DNA from: Rhytidiadelphus loreus
Taxonomy: Eukaryota > Streptophyta > Bryopsida > Hypnales > Hylocomiaceae
Assembly (NCBI GenBank): GCA_947034895.1
Contig: OX344761.1
Span: 77,251,839-77,315,838 of the forward strand
DNA: 64,000 bases
Direction: 5' to 3'
The position numbers were made by a program, and so were the translations under genes. Of the stretch, positions 35,196-48,291 are shown piece by piece. Below the pieces are notes generated by a model. It was not told the origin of the DNA and did no database searches. It saw only the letters and a program-made list of their open reading frames with translations. How positions within the stretch are numbered: position 1 is the first letter of the stretch; each line of letters opens with the position of its first letter.

Positions 35196-35716
35196 ATTTA
35201 AATGGCAAATTTCAGCGCACCAAAAGTGGTCCAACAAAAACTTCAGATCCATACGAGCGTCATAATTTCACAGTAATACCCCATTTGAATTTTGAACGAA
35301 TATGCATGACCAAGTGGGCAATCACAGCAGAAGAACTATTACTAACACTCACGGAGTAATTGATTTCATAGCCACTGTACTGTACATATCAAGTGATCGA
35401 GCGGTACTGTAACAAGAAGATAATTATATCGACCTCTGTTTAGAAACTAGCTGAAAGTTCTAACTTCCAGTGACAGGCAGACTCTCAACTAGACTAGTGA
35501 ACTTCAGTATAGTGTTGTAAGTTTTACAAACCAAGGCGGAAACCTAAGCTCAACGTGATCGATCGATCCGAAGGTCCGCGTGGGTTAAGACTGCACATGT
35601 TACTTCCTAACTTCCTAAATCTGATTGAAACGAAGTGGACACGGCGAAACTCGCTGTGATCGATCGATGTGTAGAATTTTGAAGTACGAGGCTCCCTTTA
35701 GTGCGTCCCCTAATCT

Positions 35717-35876
35717 TCAAACTGCCTGGCTCGAATCTGACTGATCTCCTCAGCGATACTGAGTTCATCCGAAGGCCCGCGTCGATCGAGGCCTGTCGTA
35801 GCCCTGGTACGTAGTACGCTTTCCCCGGTGGACTTCCTTGCTGTCAAGGCCGCTAACAGGCAGTCTCTCTACTAGA
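35717..35876 (-). pseudogene. Decayed duplicate of the RLK tail exon, unit 2
   Basis: This repeats the end of exon 17 about 175 bp below the gene 2 stop, from AACTGCCTGGCTCGAATCTG to the GCCGCTAACAGGCAG motif. A stretch is missing around the CTTCCTTGCTGTCAAGG part, which shortens it relative to units 1 and 3. The frame is not kept. The sequence on its low-coordinate side (CTCAACGTGATCGATCGATC) also echoes the true 3' flank, so the duplicated block was tail exon plus some 3' flank, roughly 350 bp. Confidence 0.7.
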
Positions 35877-36049
35877 TTACTAGATCTCAGTACGTGTTTT
35901 TCGAAAAGCAAAGCTCAATGTGATCGATAAACCCTAGGATCGGTCAAAGCATGTTGTTTTCGACACTTTCTAGATCTGTTGTAATCGAAATGGACTGGAA
36001 TACACTCGCTGTGATCGATGTCAGGATTTCTATAGTACTACTCTCCAAA

Positions 36050-39000
36050 CTACCTGGCTTGAATCTGACTGAGCTCCACAGCGATACTGAGATCATCCGA
36101 AGGTCCACGTCGAGGCCAGCCGTGACCCTGAAAGTATGCTTGCCCGGACGAGCTTCCTTCCTCCGAGACACTGTCCAGGCCGCTGTTGCTATTGTTCCTG
36201 TAGTCCAAGGATCGTTGCGACCGGTTTCCCGGCTTGTAGGCTGGCTCGCTCTTCCCCTCGCCCAGAACCAGGACTTCCGACTCCGTGTCGCTCTGCAGGA
36301 TTGAGACTATGCGAGCCATGGAAGGTCGCTTCTCGGATACGTTTTGGATGCAGAGGAGGCAAACGTTGATGACGCGTTGGACGTCGCGGACTTCGTCGTC
36401 GGTGAGGTGGAGCATAGGGTCGACAAGGTCGAGCAGTTGGTCTTTTCCGTGGAGGATCCAGGCCTGCAGGATGTTCAATGATCGAGAAGTTAGAATGATG
36501 AAATGGGGTATTCTATCGCCATTGTGACATTAAATGATGTCATTAATAGTCAATCTCAAATCGTTAAATTGGTATAATTCCGATCCTGCACCAATAATCA
36601 AGACATATATGTACATAAAACATTATAACAGTCTGAAATCTAGAACAAATAAGAATTTTCTTTTCGAAACGAGCGTTTCCCTAAATCTTTTCCAATTTTT
36701 CGTTGCTTGAGGTTTGACTGCGCCAGTGTAAGGAAATTGATGTTTAGTTGGTTGAGCACGTGATACAGGGCGCCTGGGGGAGTCGATATTTCTAGTAGTC
36801 TAAGAATGAATGAGAATGTCACTCTTCCTCTGACATCATTAAATTATACGCATAATTCTCAAGGAAGTCTATATTTTCACCCAGTGAATGCACGTTTGAA
36901 GGCAAACATATTCTGCAATTGTCAAATTCGGTACTTTGAGCAATAGGGTCTGGCAAGCTACGTACGTGGTTCAACAGAGATGGAGATCATACCCATTTGG
37001 AGAGGTACACTTGGTCTAGATCATATGAATCATCAATGTTCCGTCGACCACTGATAATCTCCAAACACAACACTCCAAAGCTGTAGACATCCACTTTGTC
37101 GCTCAGTTGGCCAAGGGAAGCATACTCTGGTGCCAAGTACCCTCTGCATAGTTGATCATTTATTTTTCATAATAATTAATGAGGATAGAGTATTGAAAAA
37201 ACATCATTCTAAGGACAACAGAAGGACAAAATAAAAAACATGAATCATTCCTACTGTCGCAGTACTGAAACTTGGAATTGTTTTCAAGAAAAAAGGTGGT
37301 GCTTACTTAGTTCCGGCAATATGAACAGTCATGATATGGCTTTGCTCGTCCGGGAATAACAGAGCCAAACCGAAGTCCGCAATCTTGGGTTCCATATTCT
37401 TATCTAACAACACGTTGCTCGCCTTGATGTCCCGATGGATGACTCTTGGATGTGCCAACGCATGCAGATAATGCAAACCACGCGCAATCCCCAGACAAAT
37501 CTTTAGCCGCACAGGCCAACTGACCACCTGCCTTGTTGTTCCTGTCGTACATAATGTACATGATAACGAACTAAGTTTCTAGATTCAGATACGAATGGAT
37601 GTAAACAACACTATGCCAGTGGTACCTGAGAAGATGATTTCAGGAAATTGAAATGTAGAAACTAAGATAAGAATGACTCGAGGTGGATAAGTCCCAAAGC
37701 ATACCAAGTAAAATTTGGTCGACATCGAAGTTATCCACGTACTCGTAAACCAGCAACCTTTGGTGTTCACGAAGGCAACATCCTTTCAGGTTCACCAGGT
37801 TTCTGTGCTTCATTCCAGTGATAAGGACAACTTCGTTTGAGAATTCATCGATACCTCGTGAAGTTTTGACGAACAGCTGCTTCACAGCCACCAGGTGTCC
37901 ATTCGGAAGGATACCCTGCAGTGGTGCAAGAGAAAGTAAGAATGTATTGCACAAAATACCAAATTCGCAGCAATTATGCTTCAAATATTGACTCACATCT
38001 GAGTTAACAGGTTGATGTAACGGTGGGATTATCTAGCTAAGTTGTGCACAATGTTGTGGATGGAATGCAATTGATGTATTAATTAGCAGTTGAATCGGCA
38101 CAACACGCTAATGCAAATGTCAAAATGACTCATGGAATACCACCAATACGACGGTTTTGACGTTAATAGTGGTGTATAGTACCTTGTAAACTGCGCCATA
38201 GCCACCCTCGCCCAGCTTCATATCGTCGTGAAAGTCTCTTGTGGCCGCCCTGATCTCATTGTAGGAGAATATGGTGGGCTTGACATCATACTCTTCAAAT
38301 CCTGAAGAGTACAGACTAACATTAAGTTAGCACCAAAGAAATTCAAGGTACCCACTGTGAGAAAGTGTTCATGAACTAGACTAATAAAGGAATATTAAGG
38401 GCTTCTGGGTACTTACTCTTGCTGAACTGAATTTGCAGATACTTTTTGTATCTTCTGTTTTTATAAAGTATAGCTCCCACAACCACTGCCAGTATCAGTA
38501 TCACCGAAGTCACACTGGTCGTGACAGAAGCGATGACGACCTTGCGGTTGTTTGATTTTACTGCACAATAACAGATAACAGATAAGGATCCTTGGAATCA
38601 TATCATTCACATAATTCCTAATCCTTCAACCAAGTTGCATAATCACACATTTGTTTCCAAAATGCAAATGCTCAGTGGCAAAACGCCAGCTAAATGAACA
38701 CTGACCTGGATTTACAAAGCAAATTTGCTTACAAAAGCATCTCTGACCATCATTTCCAGAGTCATAGTGATCATCACAATACGGATTCCCATCAAGTCTG
38801 CAAATATAATTTATCCACACAAAGCTGAGGACACACAAGTCTAACTATTTCTAGTACTAACCTCATTGTTTAAATCATTGCCTAGCTCTCCTTTGAATCT
38901 GAAAGAATGCTCCAAGTGATAACTGTGATAATGGATTTGCGAGCTCTATTGAGCAGCAGGGTTATTAGTTACTAAATATCCACTCCTGCTTAGCCAGTGG

Positions 39001-42000
39001 AAACTGTATTGACTGAAATACATAATTTAACTACAGTGTCACTTGTAACATTGGAATACAGCACGTACTGGAAGGCCATGGGTCTTGGATTACATACTTG
39101 ATGACAGTGGTGATGTTCTCGATGGAGAATGCGTCATATGTAACATGGGTGATACTGTTGTTGCTCAAACTCAGCATTTTCAGCTTTCTGGTTGAATTAG
39201 AATCCGAGTTTGTGAGCAGTAATTGCTGTTCTTTCATCCGGATGAGGTCAAGTTCTCCTGAAAGACTGTTGTTGTGCAGGTACCTGTATTTCAGACAAGG
39301 TGGTCAATTTTACGCTAGGTTTGCATGGATTGGTGTAATTTCATAAAATGTGTTACTGGCATAGTCCTCGAAAGTAAATACATCTTGAGGATTGTTATAA
39401 TTTTATTATCCCCTGAAATCTAATATATAGTGTGCAGATCATATGCTCGATTATTTATGAACCTAGGTAAAGCAAATGAATATTGGTCCACGTAAGCATT
39501 TCGGTTAGGTGGAACAGGGATTGCAACTTACAGTTCTTCAATAGTGCCAAGGTAACTTGGGTAATTCCAGGGTGGAAGACGACCAGATAGATTATTGCCA
39601 GACAGGTCTAGCATATCCAATTTGGCACTCAGATTGAAGGTATCCTGTAAATTCCCTGTCCAGTTGAAATTGTTCCAGCCCAAATTCCTGTTTCAAATCC
39701 ACACATGCGAGCGACGAGCCAAGATATTGAGATACATACCGAATGGCATGTTTCAAAGCACCAAATGAAGAAACCAATTTTCTGCAAATGAAGTAACCAA
39801 ATTCAAAAAGGGTAGGGATCACTCATCATCAATACTTACACAGTCTGTAGGGCGGAAAAATTCCTAAGATCTGGTAACGACCCCACAAACTCATTCCCAG
39901 AGACATCACTGCATTATCACCAGAAATTAAAGCAGTTAGAAGTGTCACATACCTCAAGTCTTCTTAACTCAAGTAGAACAATGACTACTGTCCAGGAAGC
40001 AGAATGATTACAAAAGGTTTCAGTAAATTAATTTCTTCAAACGGTGTAACGTAATCAGGGAAAGTAAACAGACATAGCTTACAAATGAATCAATTTCGGC
40101 ATCGTAGATAGGTCTGGCAACTCCCCAGTGAACTGATTGTTAGATATGTCCCTGCCAGGAATCAACAGAATCCATCACGCACATGTTCCCAATGGGACAC
40201 AAACTCAATATACATGTATGCGCAAATATTTAAAAGTAAATTTCCATTAAATTATAGAAATTATCAGTTGAAATGGCAAAGTTTTGTACGATTGTACTAA
40301 ATAAATGTGAAACCTGTGCCTGTCCTACCTCAAGACACTCATCACCAATTACACATTGCTTCAGCGAAAGACGCAAACCGACTTACAGTGTTTCTAGTTC
40401 CGTCTTATTCGTGAAAGCGTAGGACGGAATTGGTCCCTCTAGAAGATTGTTACCGATGCTGAGTACTTGGAGGTAATGCATGGCACTGAGCTGGTCAACC
40501 GGATACGGTCCAGCGAACTGATTGCCACTCAGATCCCTGTTCAATTTTTAGAACAAAGGAATAATTATTAGAACACTGAACCGGAATATTGGAATGAAAA
40601 ATAAATTAAGCACTTAGCGCTTAAGTACTAATAAAAGTATTACCCGGGATAAAGATTATATTGCAATGCTCTAGATTTCTTTAAATTGGCACGATGCCAG
40701 CCCAAAAATTTGAGACATATATACATGTACATAAAGGTTTAGAACGTAGGTTAGGTATAGATTTATGTTTCAAAAGGCTAGTTCTAAAAGGTGCCGAAGT
40801 ATTGAAATGCCGCCGATTTAATGAAATCGAAATCATTAGAAACTCAAGCGGAATTATATATACAGGCTCTTCAAGAATGAGAGGAAACTCACAATTGCAC
40901 GAGATTCCAGAAATAGGTCCAGTTTGGAATATTTCCGTTGAAACTATTGTCATGAACATCCCTACCCATGTATTCAGATGCAATCAGTTAGTATTATTTG
41001 ATAGACAGGTCAAAATAGTGGACAATGATAATCATCTCATTGGCTGAAAACTGAACTCAATCCAAATGATAATTGATGGTCCTATCATTGGGGGCAGTTA
41101 GCAAACTTACAAAATATTGAGCCATAATTCCTGGAGTCCTATAGGAAGTGGACCAGTGAGGTTAGGATTTCCTGTCAATTCTCTGGAAGCATCAAAGGAT
41201 AGGATTAGTTGGAAGATAATTCAGGTAACTGGGGAACACTGGTGCAGTGTTCTAATTCTAAGACGTTCAATAAGATCATCGCTACCATCTAACAAAGGCT
41301 GAGAAGCATGTTAACTTTCAAGAGCTTTGCGTATGGAAACTTAGCCAATACGTGTTTTGAGATTTGGAAAAACTAAAGTCAATTTCGTTGAACTGGCACA
41401 ATTCCATTAAAATGGCGTGCTGGCACATTCCATTGAAATGGTTATGCTACAGAGGCGGGAGGGGGAATGGGGTGAAAATCATAGTTTTGCAAGTTATCAG
41501 TGCACAATGTTACTGTTGAAATGCAATTTGCATATGACTGTATTTGTATAACAAGCTAATGCAAATGTCAAAATGATGCATGGAATATCACGAATTCAAC
41601 AAAATTGACATTAACTACACTAAACATGGATATTACGGGGACCAAAAAATTTAAGAGACTTATTGTGAAAAACTATAGATGTTTGAAGAATGATGTAGAG
41701 CCCCCAGACACTTTAGTAACTCTTGAGTCCAACAAAAGGTAGATATTTATATAGTGTGCAATGTCAATTAATTAGTATGGGTCTCCTTAAAACCCTATTC
41801 AATGTAGAAACAACATTTCAAGGTACTTAAGAGACTAGCTCCAGGGAACTTACAAAGTTGTCAACCATGTCAAGTTTACAATGGCTGGTGGCAAAGTGCC
41901 AACAATTGACGCATTGGATATAGACCTGCTCGAAGGCATTTCAATTCATTTCACACATATCATTGTTAGAAGTGACTCATTAGAAAGGTCTGATACAGCC

Positions 42001-43247
42001 ACAATCATTATTCACCATTCAATCATTATTTAAGAGCAGGATGAAACAACACTAGGACCAAAGGTTGAAACATCAATTTCATTGGATTGGTGATATACAT
42101 CACTCAAAAAACTAAGACTCTTAATGCTTTACGATTCAAGGTTCTTGACTTGATAGGAAGTCAATTTTTTTTAAATAGTGAAATTCCAGCTTTAAAATAG
42201 AATGGTGTGACATTTATGTACATAAATGTCTAAAATCTAGGATAAGAGTGGTATGGATTTATGTTTCAAAATGCTAAGTGCCAAACTTTTGAAATACCGC
42301 CACTTCAACAAAATTCACGTTAAAGGTGCCAATGTCGACAATCACCACGAATGTAACCAACAGATTGATTTCTTAATTAGTGCGAGTTCCGGGAACCCTT
42401 GCTTGGTAACCTGACGTTTCTTAAAGTGCTTGTTATCCTGACCCTATTCAAAGGCCGCACAGCAAACTAGCTAATTGGATATAAGCGTAGAATAGAATTC
42501 GAATAGTATAGAGAGTGAATAAAAACATGCTTACAAGCCAACTACAACGACGTCCCAGTTGGTATCATTATTTGCGTCTTCAGTATAGTTCTCTTTCAAG
42601 CATTGCACTCCTCGCCAATTGGGAAACGTAACGTCTGGCCAATACACATTCAGGCAAGGGTACAGTTGCGTTGTATTCCAGCCATATAGGTTACTGCTCT
42701 GATCCGGGGTTTTATTCCAAGCTGCAAAGATTGCCTGGAGAGCGTCCACTGCAATCAAACAAGTGCATTCTTAATTTATATTGCTCACACAAAACCCATT
42801 GAAACACAGAGTGAAACTCTGACTTGCAAGTTGCAAACATGCCTTTACCGACGACAGTGTGCATGATTGAGTACTACGACTCTCGAGTCTGGGTTAGAAT
42901 CGTAAACTATTCACTAACAGGCACTCCAATGGGCCGTCCTGAGTCAGTCAGACGATCGATCAGTCACTCTACTCTCCCCCACGGGGCACTGCCAAATTCT
43001 CTTCATCTGTTTGACAAGAAAAAGGAATTTCGAAAACCGTTCATCAGCAACGAACTCTCTACTACTGCCAAAGTGCAAACTCTGTAGAGTAGAGGATTTC
43101 AAGTCATTGAAACTTACGGTCATATGTCGAGTAAGTAACGGTGTCGTTGTCGCCGCCTTGTACAAAGCAGACATTGCCAAGTACAAGCAGTAAGGCTATC
43201 ACAGATCGGCCAAACGGATCACAAAGCAGGTGCGACTGTTGTCCCAT
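36050..43247 (-). CDS. LRR receptor-like serine/threonine kinase gene 2 (intact)
   Basis: Exons (5' to 3'): 43247-43118, 42748-42535, 41925-41854, 41182-41111, 40961-40893, 40536-40387, 40151-40083, 39908-39840, 39687-39532, 39283-39098, 38797-38706, 38560-38417, 38301-38183, 37915-37705, 37541-37307, 37143-36993, 36463-36050. The 2553-nt frame encodes 850 aa with no internal stop. Seen: hydrophobic signal (about 14-30); N-cap with Cys75 and WRGVQC (Cys93); about 11 LRRs at 115-396, mostly one per 69/72-nt phase-2 exon; LDGNPYC cap; membrane helix 434-459; glycine loop [10 protein letters not shown] (505-514); Lys526; probable helix-C Glu542; HRD Asp622; DFG Asp640; APE 667-669. It is therefore an apparently active RD kinase. 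Motifs in the kinase C-lobe resemble the LRR-VIII/DUF26-related RLK group, but the malectin domain usual in LRR-VIII-2 proteins is absent. Predicted role: plasma-membrane perception of an unknown extracellular cue. An in-frame upstream ATG at 43295 is less likely, because it would put 16 polar/Cys residues before the signal. Confidence 0.9.
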
Positions 43248-43425
43248 TTTGTTACAACTGCAACAGGGAGTTTGATTCTTATTACAACCGTACACAACAA
43301 CTCGTACTCTTGCTAAAGTTATCCATCACTCTGTAACTCCGAGCGCAAGCTCATTCGCCATCTCAGTTCTGCAGCCTGCACTGCATGATCGGTACGCGGG
43401 TGCCTGTTTGGCGATAATCTAATTA
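40514..43425. repeat. Near-identical block, copy A (gene 2, partner 57966-60870)
   Basis: From exon 6 of gene 2 to about 180 bp above its start codon, the sequence, introns included, matches gene 3 with only about twenty scattered differences. Examples are AAAGTTGTCAACCATG against AAAGTAATCAACTGTG in exon 3. Outside this block the two genes differ much more often. Exons 1, 2, 4 and most of 5 are the same in both. Confidence 0.85.
41378..41609. mobile_element. Old MITE relic in intron 3 of gene 2
   Basis: The left end GTCAATTTCGTTGAACTGG pairs with the right end CGAATTCAACAAAATTGAC. It occupies the same position as the outer element in gene 1 intron 3, but without the nested insertion. Confidence 0.6.
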
Positions 43426-43830
43426 AAGCTATTCAGGGGTGGTAGAGTGATAGACTCTCTTCCGGAAAAGAAGAAATGGTAAAGCGCATGTCTAACGCTT
43501 TAAAGTCGCTTCTCTTGACTTCTCTGCCTGGAGTGCACAGTACTGTCGTCCGATTGATCCAGTGACTTTTTTTTATTGATTTTGGAGAAGGAGCCATTTA
43601 TTTCTTCCATACTCAAGTGAAATTGGGTGATATTTTGTGGTACGGTATCTAATGAATTAAACAGAGGCCTACGTGATATTGCCTATTGGTTTTAAATACA
43701 GCAGGAATCTGACTACTGGGTTAAAAACAACTTAAGTATATTTTCCTTTACAGAAAATATCCTTCGTTTTCTACGTCGCAAAATTCTTGCAAAAACAATA
43801 CCATTGGTGATTGATAGAGCAATGCCCAGC
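43248..43830 (-). promoter_or_regulatory. Conserved upstream region of gene 2 (5' UTR/promoter candidate)
   Basis: Aligns with the regions upstream of genes 1 and 3. It is almost identical to gene 3 up to about 43425 and close to it beyond that, apart from a deletion of about 23 nt near 43542 relative to unit 3. Because genes 2 and 3 share nearly the same proximal upstream DNA, they may share expression control. That is inference. Confidence 0.4.
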
Positions 43831-44105
43831 GTACTACGGCGGAATCTAAGTCATTAACCCATACAGGACGGAGGAGCCCACTTTAGACTTTAGCGAGCTC
43901 TGTTGACTGTATAGCTTGGGACGTTTGTATGGAACCTTTAAGATGGATGCTACTCATCATAAATCTACGTGTGAAGTTTTGATACATATCATTCTGATTA
44001 AATATTGCAAAAGGTACGATTTTTTATTTATTTCAATGTCAAATCAAACAACAAAAACTATATTGAATTTCTAAAAAATTATAAATTATTTTCTTAAGAT
44101 TGCAT

Positions 44106-44600
44106 AGATTGATATCTAATACTCAAAAACATATGAACCATTCAATTCCAAATAGTGAGGTATAAGTTATGAGTTTTATTTTGTGGGCAATGAAGGTAGA
44201 AAAATGATATACAGATTACAGTTGTCTTTGACTTTCAATTCTGAAAATTTATAAATAAATATAAAAATAAACAATATTAAATTTATATGAGAACATTCTC
44301 GCCATTGGAATCGGCAGTTCTTATAAAAGTTATTTGCAGATTATTATTATTTTTCTTTCATTCAATACCACCTTCCACTTTACAATTTCTTTTAAAGATG
44401 AATTATGAATATGAAAAAAAAAATTGGTTAAATTTTTTTTCCATAGGCTTTCAATCCATTTTCTAACACATTGACTAAATGCACAAGTTATAGGACATGT
44501 ATGTGTTTTTTCTAAAAATGTTGAAAGATAAAACTTCACCTTTTGAAGTTACGAGGAAGGGCTAAAGAAACCTACATTTTAAAGTTTAGGCACATTGAAT
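44106..44600. other. Shared upstream flank, unit 2 (matches 62355-62850)
   Basis: Aligns closely with unit 3 (GATATCTAATACTCAAAAACA, then TCTCGCCATTGGAAT, then GTATGTGTTTTTTC). It provides the empty site for the CACTA element at 61596-62351. No gene. Confidence 0.55.
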
Positions 44601-45625
44601 TGTGAACCAAGCGGGTTTCTGCCTAAGTATGCTTTTGAAGCACTACGTAATTCAATCCACTTGACCTCTTGAAGACTTCTCACTGGTAGCATGTAACTTT
44701 AGAGATTGTTTCTTCAAGAGAGGTCTGCAGGAATGTTCTTGCGTAATGGATCAGCTTGATGCCCAAGCTTAATTATGGTATTAAGTAATATGCTTGTTTG
44801 GATTCATTTGCCGTAAGATTTGTGCTCCTGCAAGTTAGATCGAGTGTTGGCTGCCACATTTGCAATGAGGACAATTTTTTCCTGCTTCAAGTTGCGGCAG
44901 GTTTGGAGGAAGTCTGACTAGAACTCAATTGAAAGTGGAGATTCCTGGAATTTGAGTACGACATCCTGTGATTGTAAAACGTCGTTGGAACCGACTGTAG
45001 TTGGCTTTGCTGCGGCACTCCATCCCATCCCGTCCTCGGATATGCTGGTGGGCCATGTGGCCAACTCGGCCAGGCCAGGATCTTCTTATTCAGAACAGCT
45101 GGTTTGGGAAACGTGTCGACCTCCGTTTCTTAATTTCTTTCTGTGTTGTCCCTCTTCATTGGGAGCGAGATTGATGGTCTTTTTCTTTTGGACTTCCATC
45201 TCCAAAGAAATAAGGTACAGCTCAAGTGTTTCTGGTTCGGTGGAGTAACGACAATTTCAAGAAATTATTGGTGGTACTTGAATACTTTTGGCACCTTCCA
45301 AAACTGGCGTTTTTGAAACATATATCCATGCATGCGTGCCCTAGATTGATTTTAGACCTTTATGCACAATTTTTGGCACCGGAAGTTGTCAATTTTAAAA
45401 TTTTTGAATTTCTTGTTTTTTTGCTTATTTTTTTTAATTTTTTATAAGAAGAGAGTGTAGTCTTATTTTATTTTCCAAAGTTTCTCAATTGACCAGTTTT
45501 GTGGTGTGAAATTGTGAATGAGGATTTAACAATTGGGATTGAAGTTCTATAATGTAAATGTTGTACTTAGCCGATTGATATTGTTTTAGCAATTTTTAGG
45601 ATTCCAAAGGATTTTTAGTTGATAG

Positions 45626-45765
45626 ATAGTCAATTTTGTTAAAATGGCAGCATTTTTTTGCCATTTTACCGGAATGTAGTGTTATTTTCTAACAAATTCA
45701 GTGCCATTTTAATGGGTTGTGGTGCCATTATACTGGAATACCGCCATTTTAACAAAATTGACTAT
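45626..45765. mobile_element. MITE, 140 bp, TAG target duplication
   Basis: Ends ATAGTCAATTTTGTTAAAA and the complement of ATAGTCAATTTTGTTAAAA. TAG lies on both sides (45623-45625, 45766-45768). In reverse orientation it is the same element as 53575-53735 (shared GTGTTATTTTCTAACAA and CATTATACTGGAATACCGCC). Confidence 0.8.
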
Positions 45766-45819
45766 TAGATAGTTATAATGGTAGTAAAGCCAATTGGTAT
45801 GAAGTTTCAATTTGCCCAA

Positions 45820-46601
45820 GGGTGAAAGCACACTACGCCCCCCTAAAAAGTACATCAGAAAAGTACTTTTGGAGGAAGTATTTATATAAAAGTACTTTTT
45901 AAAGATACCCCCTCCAATGTTTTGGCTTTTTATTTGAAACCAATTGTAAGTAATTATGTAGAGAAGGTATTTTACCACATTCTAACCCAATCCAGTGGAT
46001 CAGCTAGCATCTACTTAGTACTTTACCAACTAAAAAAGTACATCAGATTTGCAAAAAAACTACAAAGTACTTTGTGGAGGCCAAATGAACTATCGAAAAG
46101 GCACAATAGTTTGCAAAATGGTAGAATATGTATTATACAAGGGATTTTTGATGATAGTTTGACCATAATTGCAATATCTATTGGAATTTGGAAGTCAGAT
46201 GAGTGTTATCTTCTGCGGAGGGAAAAGGACTAAAAAAACATTATTTTGGTTGATATTTTGATGAATAAAACACCACTTATGCATATTGTAGGATGGCTAG
46301 TGCTTGAATTTCCAAAATTTTGAGTATTTTTATAACTTTTCTTGTTGCCTCTATTCATGAAAAAGTACTTATGGTACATTGAGTTTTAAACTTTCAACAT
46401 TATTTGCATTTTTCATTTTCAAATTCCATTCTTCCTAGTCTTTAAGGATGTTACTTTGTAAAGGTAAGATTCTATTATTATCAATTTAAAGTTTCCTCAT
46501 GCCCTAATGGTATTTCCACCAAAGTACTTAAAGTACTTTCAGTACTCAAAAGTACTCCTAATTTTTGCCGAAAGTGTACCTAGTGTAGTGTGCTTTCACC
46601 C
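45820..46601. mobile_element. Inverted-repeat element, 782 bp, CCAA target duplication
   Basis: Ends GGGTGAAAGCACACTACGC and, reverse complemented, GGGTGAAAGCACACTACAC. CCAA flanks both sides. The interior has AAAAGTACTTTT and AGTACTTAAAGTACTTT motifs near both ends. The 103-codon frame at 45922-46233 has no recognised domain and is not claimed as a gene. Related in its ends to 16570-17294. Confidence 0.75.
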
Positions 46602-46769
46602 CCAATGGGTTTTTCAGTGTCCATGTGAGTGAAGCAAGAGCTCCTTCTATTAGGGAAGTAAAAACAATAGAAGTATTTGTGTAATTGAAATTGTATAATA
46701 AGAATTGAAATTGTGTATGATTGTGTATTGTGTGATGAAGTGTGAAGTTGTGAAAATGGCATTAGAGGA

Positions 46770-47082
46770 GATTTTAGGCTGCAAGAGGGCTGCAAGTTCC
46801 CAGTTTGTTCCCAATGTGGGAACTACACTACAGCAGCTCTCCCGTAGCGCAGTGACGTGGTGTGGAGTGGAGATTGTCACGTCACTTTTAAAAAAAAATC
46901 AAAATTAAACTTTTTTTTCAATTTCTTTTTGCATTTTGATAAGTAATTTTTATTTTTATTTTTATTTTTTAAAAAGACGTGGCAGCACTTGCGTTCGTAG
47001 GGACTGCTGGGAACTAGGCACCGGGAGGTGCTTGAAACGGCCCTCCAAGACCCCCAAATCCCTTCTAATGTAATTGTGAATG
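46770..47082. repeat. AT-cored hairpin-family repeat
   Basis: CAAGTTCCCAG, then the hairpin AGTGACGTG to CACGTCACT (46851-46886), an AT-rich core, GACGTGGCAGC, GGGAAC, CGGCCCTCC and a right end TCTAATG. Confidence 0.6.
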
Positions 47083-47370
47083 TGGAAGTTTAAGACTACC
47101 ATTTGGAGTGATTGATAGAATTGGGAGAGAAAATTAAATAGATAAAAAATGGAGATTGAACAAAGTAAAAATAATTGAATTGAGTAAGAGAAAAGAAAAA
47201 ATAAATTTGAAAGATAAAATAAATGAATTAGAAAAAGGAATCAATGGGGAAAAGCTTGAAGATTAATTTTGATAGTAGCATAATAAATGGTTTCTATACT
47301 CGTACCTATTGATTATATGGGAATTTTGTATTCTAAGAATAATTCCAATTGAGCAAATCTAATTAGTTAA

Positions 47371-48291
47371 CCCCTAAAGGACCATTGTCCCCAGGGGACA
47401 AAATGGATTTCGAGCAGTTTTTTATGATCTCATTTTTTTATGAAACTTTTTGAAACTTTCTCATAAGATAGAAAATTTTATTAGCTTTGTGGGATTATAA
47501 ATTTTATTTCAATTGGTGCCCGGGAACAAAAGTTATGGCATCTTAAACATAATTTTCACGTCACCGGGCAGAAAAAGAAATCTATAAAAATTTGAAATTA
47601 ATTTTTTAATTTTTTTCTTCTTAAATATCATATTTTTGTCTACATGTGAAGCTTTGATTCATTCCATTTGGATTAGTAATGTGAAAGTTATGAACAATCT
47701 TGTTTTTCAAGCAATTTGAGCATCTTCTCGGAAAAATAACTTATAGGATTGAATTTTGAATGCAATTTTCACAATTTTTCAAAATAAATTGTTTTCAAGG
47801 TTAAATTTTCTATTTATAAAAATCTCACCATTGAAATTATTGTGTTTCAATCCCATTTTAGAGCTATTAACGATTTAGTTTTTCTTTCAATCTTGGACAT
47901 ACTTCTACTTAACAATTTTTTAAAGTATGAAAATCAAGCATGTTTATTTTTAATTTTTCTTCTTAGACTTTCAACTCAATTCTTCAACACAAATTTTTTT
48001 AATTCAAGGTCCATGGTGCAAAAAATTTCCACAAATGGCATTCAAAGTCATCTGAAATTGCAGGCTAGTGTTCAAAAAAACTTTCTTTTTTCAACTTTGA
48101 ATGCTAATATCTTTCAATATGTACGGTCAAACTCCTTAAAATTTTTACCACATGATCATCAATTAGTAAAGTACAAGATCCTACGGTTAGATTCTAAAAA
48201 AAGTATTTTTTTTTGTATTTTTGGATGAATGATGTAGAAATGACAGTTTTGAGTAGTTTTTGACAGAAGAATGGTCTTGGTTATTTAAGGG
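47371..48291. mobile_element. TTAA-flanked piggyBac-like element, 921 bp
   Basis: TTAA lies on both sides (47367-47370 and 48292-48295). The left end is CCCCTAAAGGACC and the reverse-complemented right end is CCCTTAAATAACC. Just inside the left end sits the palindrome TGTCCCCAGGGGACA. The interior matches 24769-26078 (GATTCATTCCATTTGGATT, GGTGCCCGGGAAC). The 128-codon frame at 47842-48228 has no recognised domain and is broken in relatives. Confidence 0.7.

Noticed and set aside
43104..43295. Upstream ATG at 43295 as the start of gene 2
   Set aside because: It would place a Cys-rich polar stretch before the signal peptide and is not kept in gene 1, whereas the ATG at 43247 is conserved in all three genes.
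45922..46233. 103-codon plus-strand frame inside an inverted-repeat element as a transposase
   Set aside because: No DDE or zinc-finger-like motif is visible, it is short, and the related element at 16570-17294 has no counterpart.
47842..48228. 128-codon frame in a piggyBac-like element
   Set aside because: The matching part of 24769-26078 is broken by indels, the composition is low-complexity, and there are no piggyBac transposase motifs.
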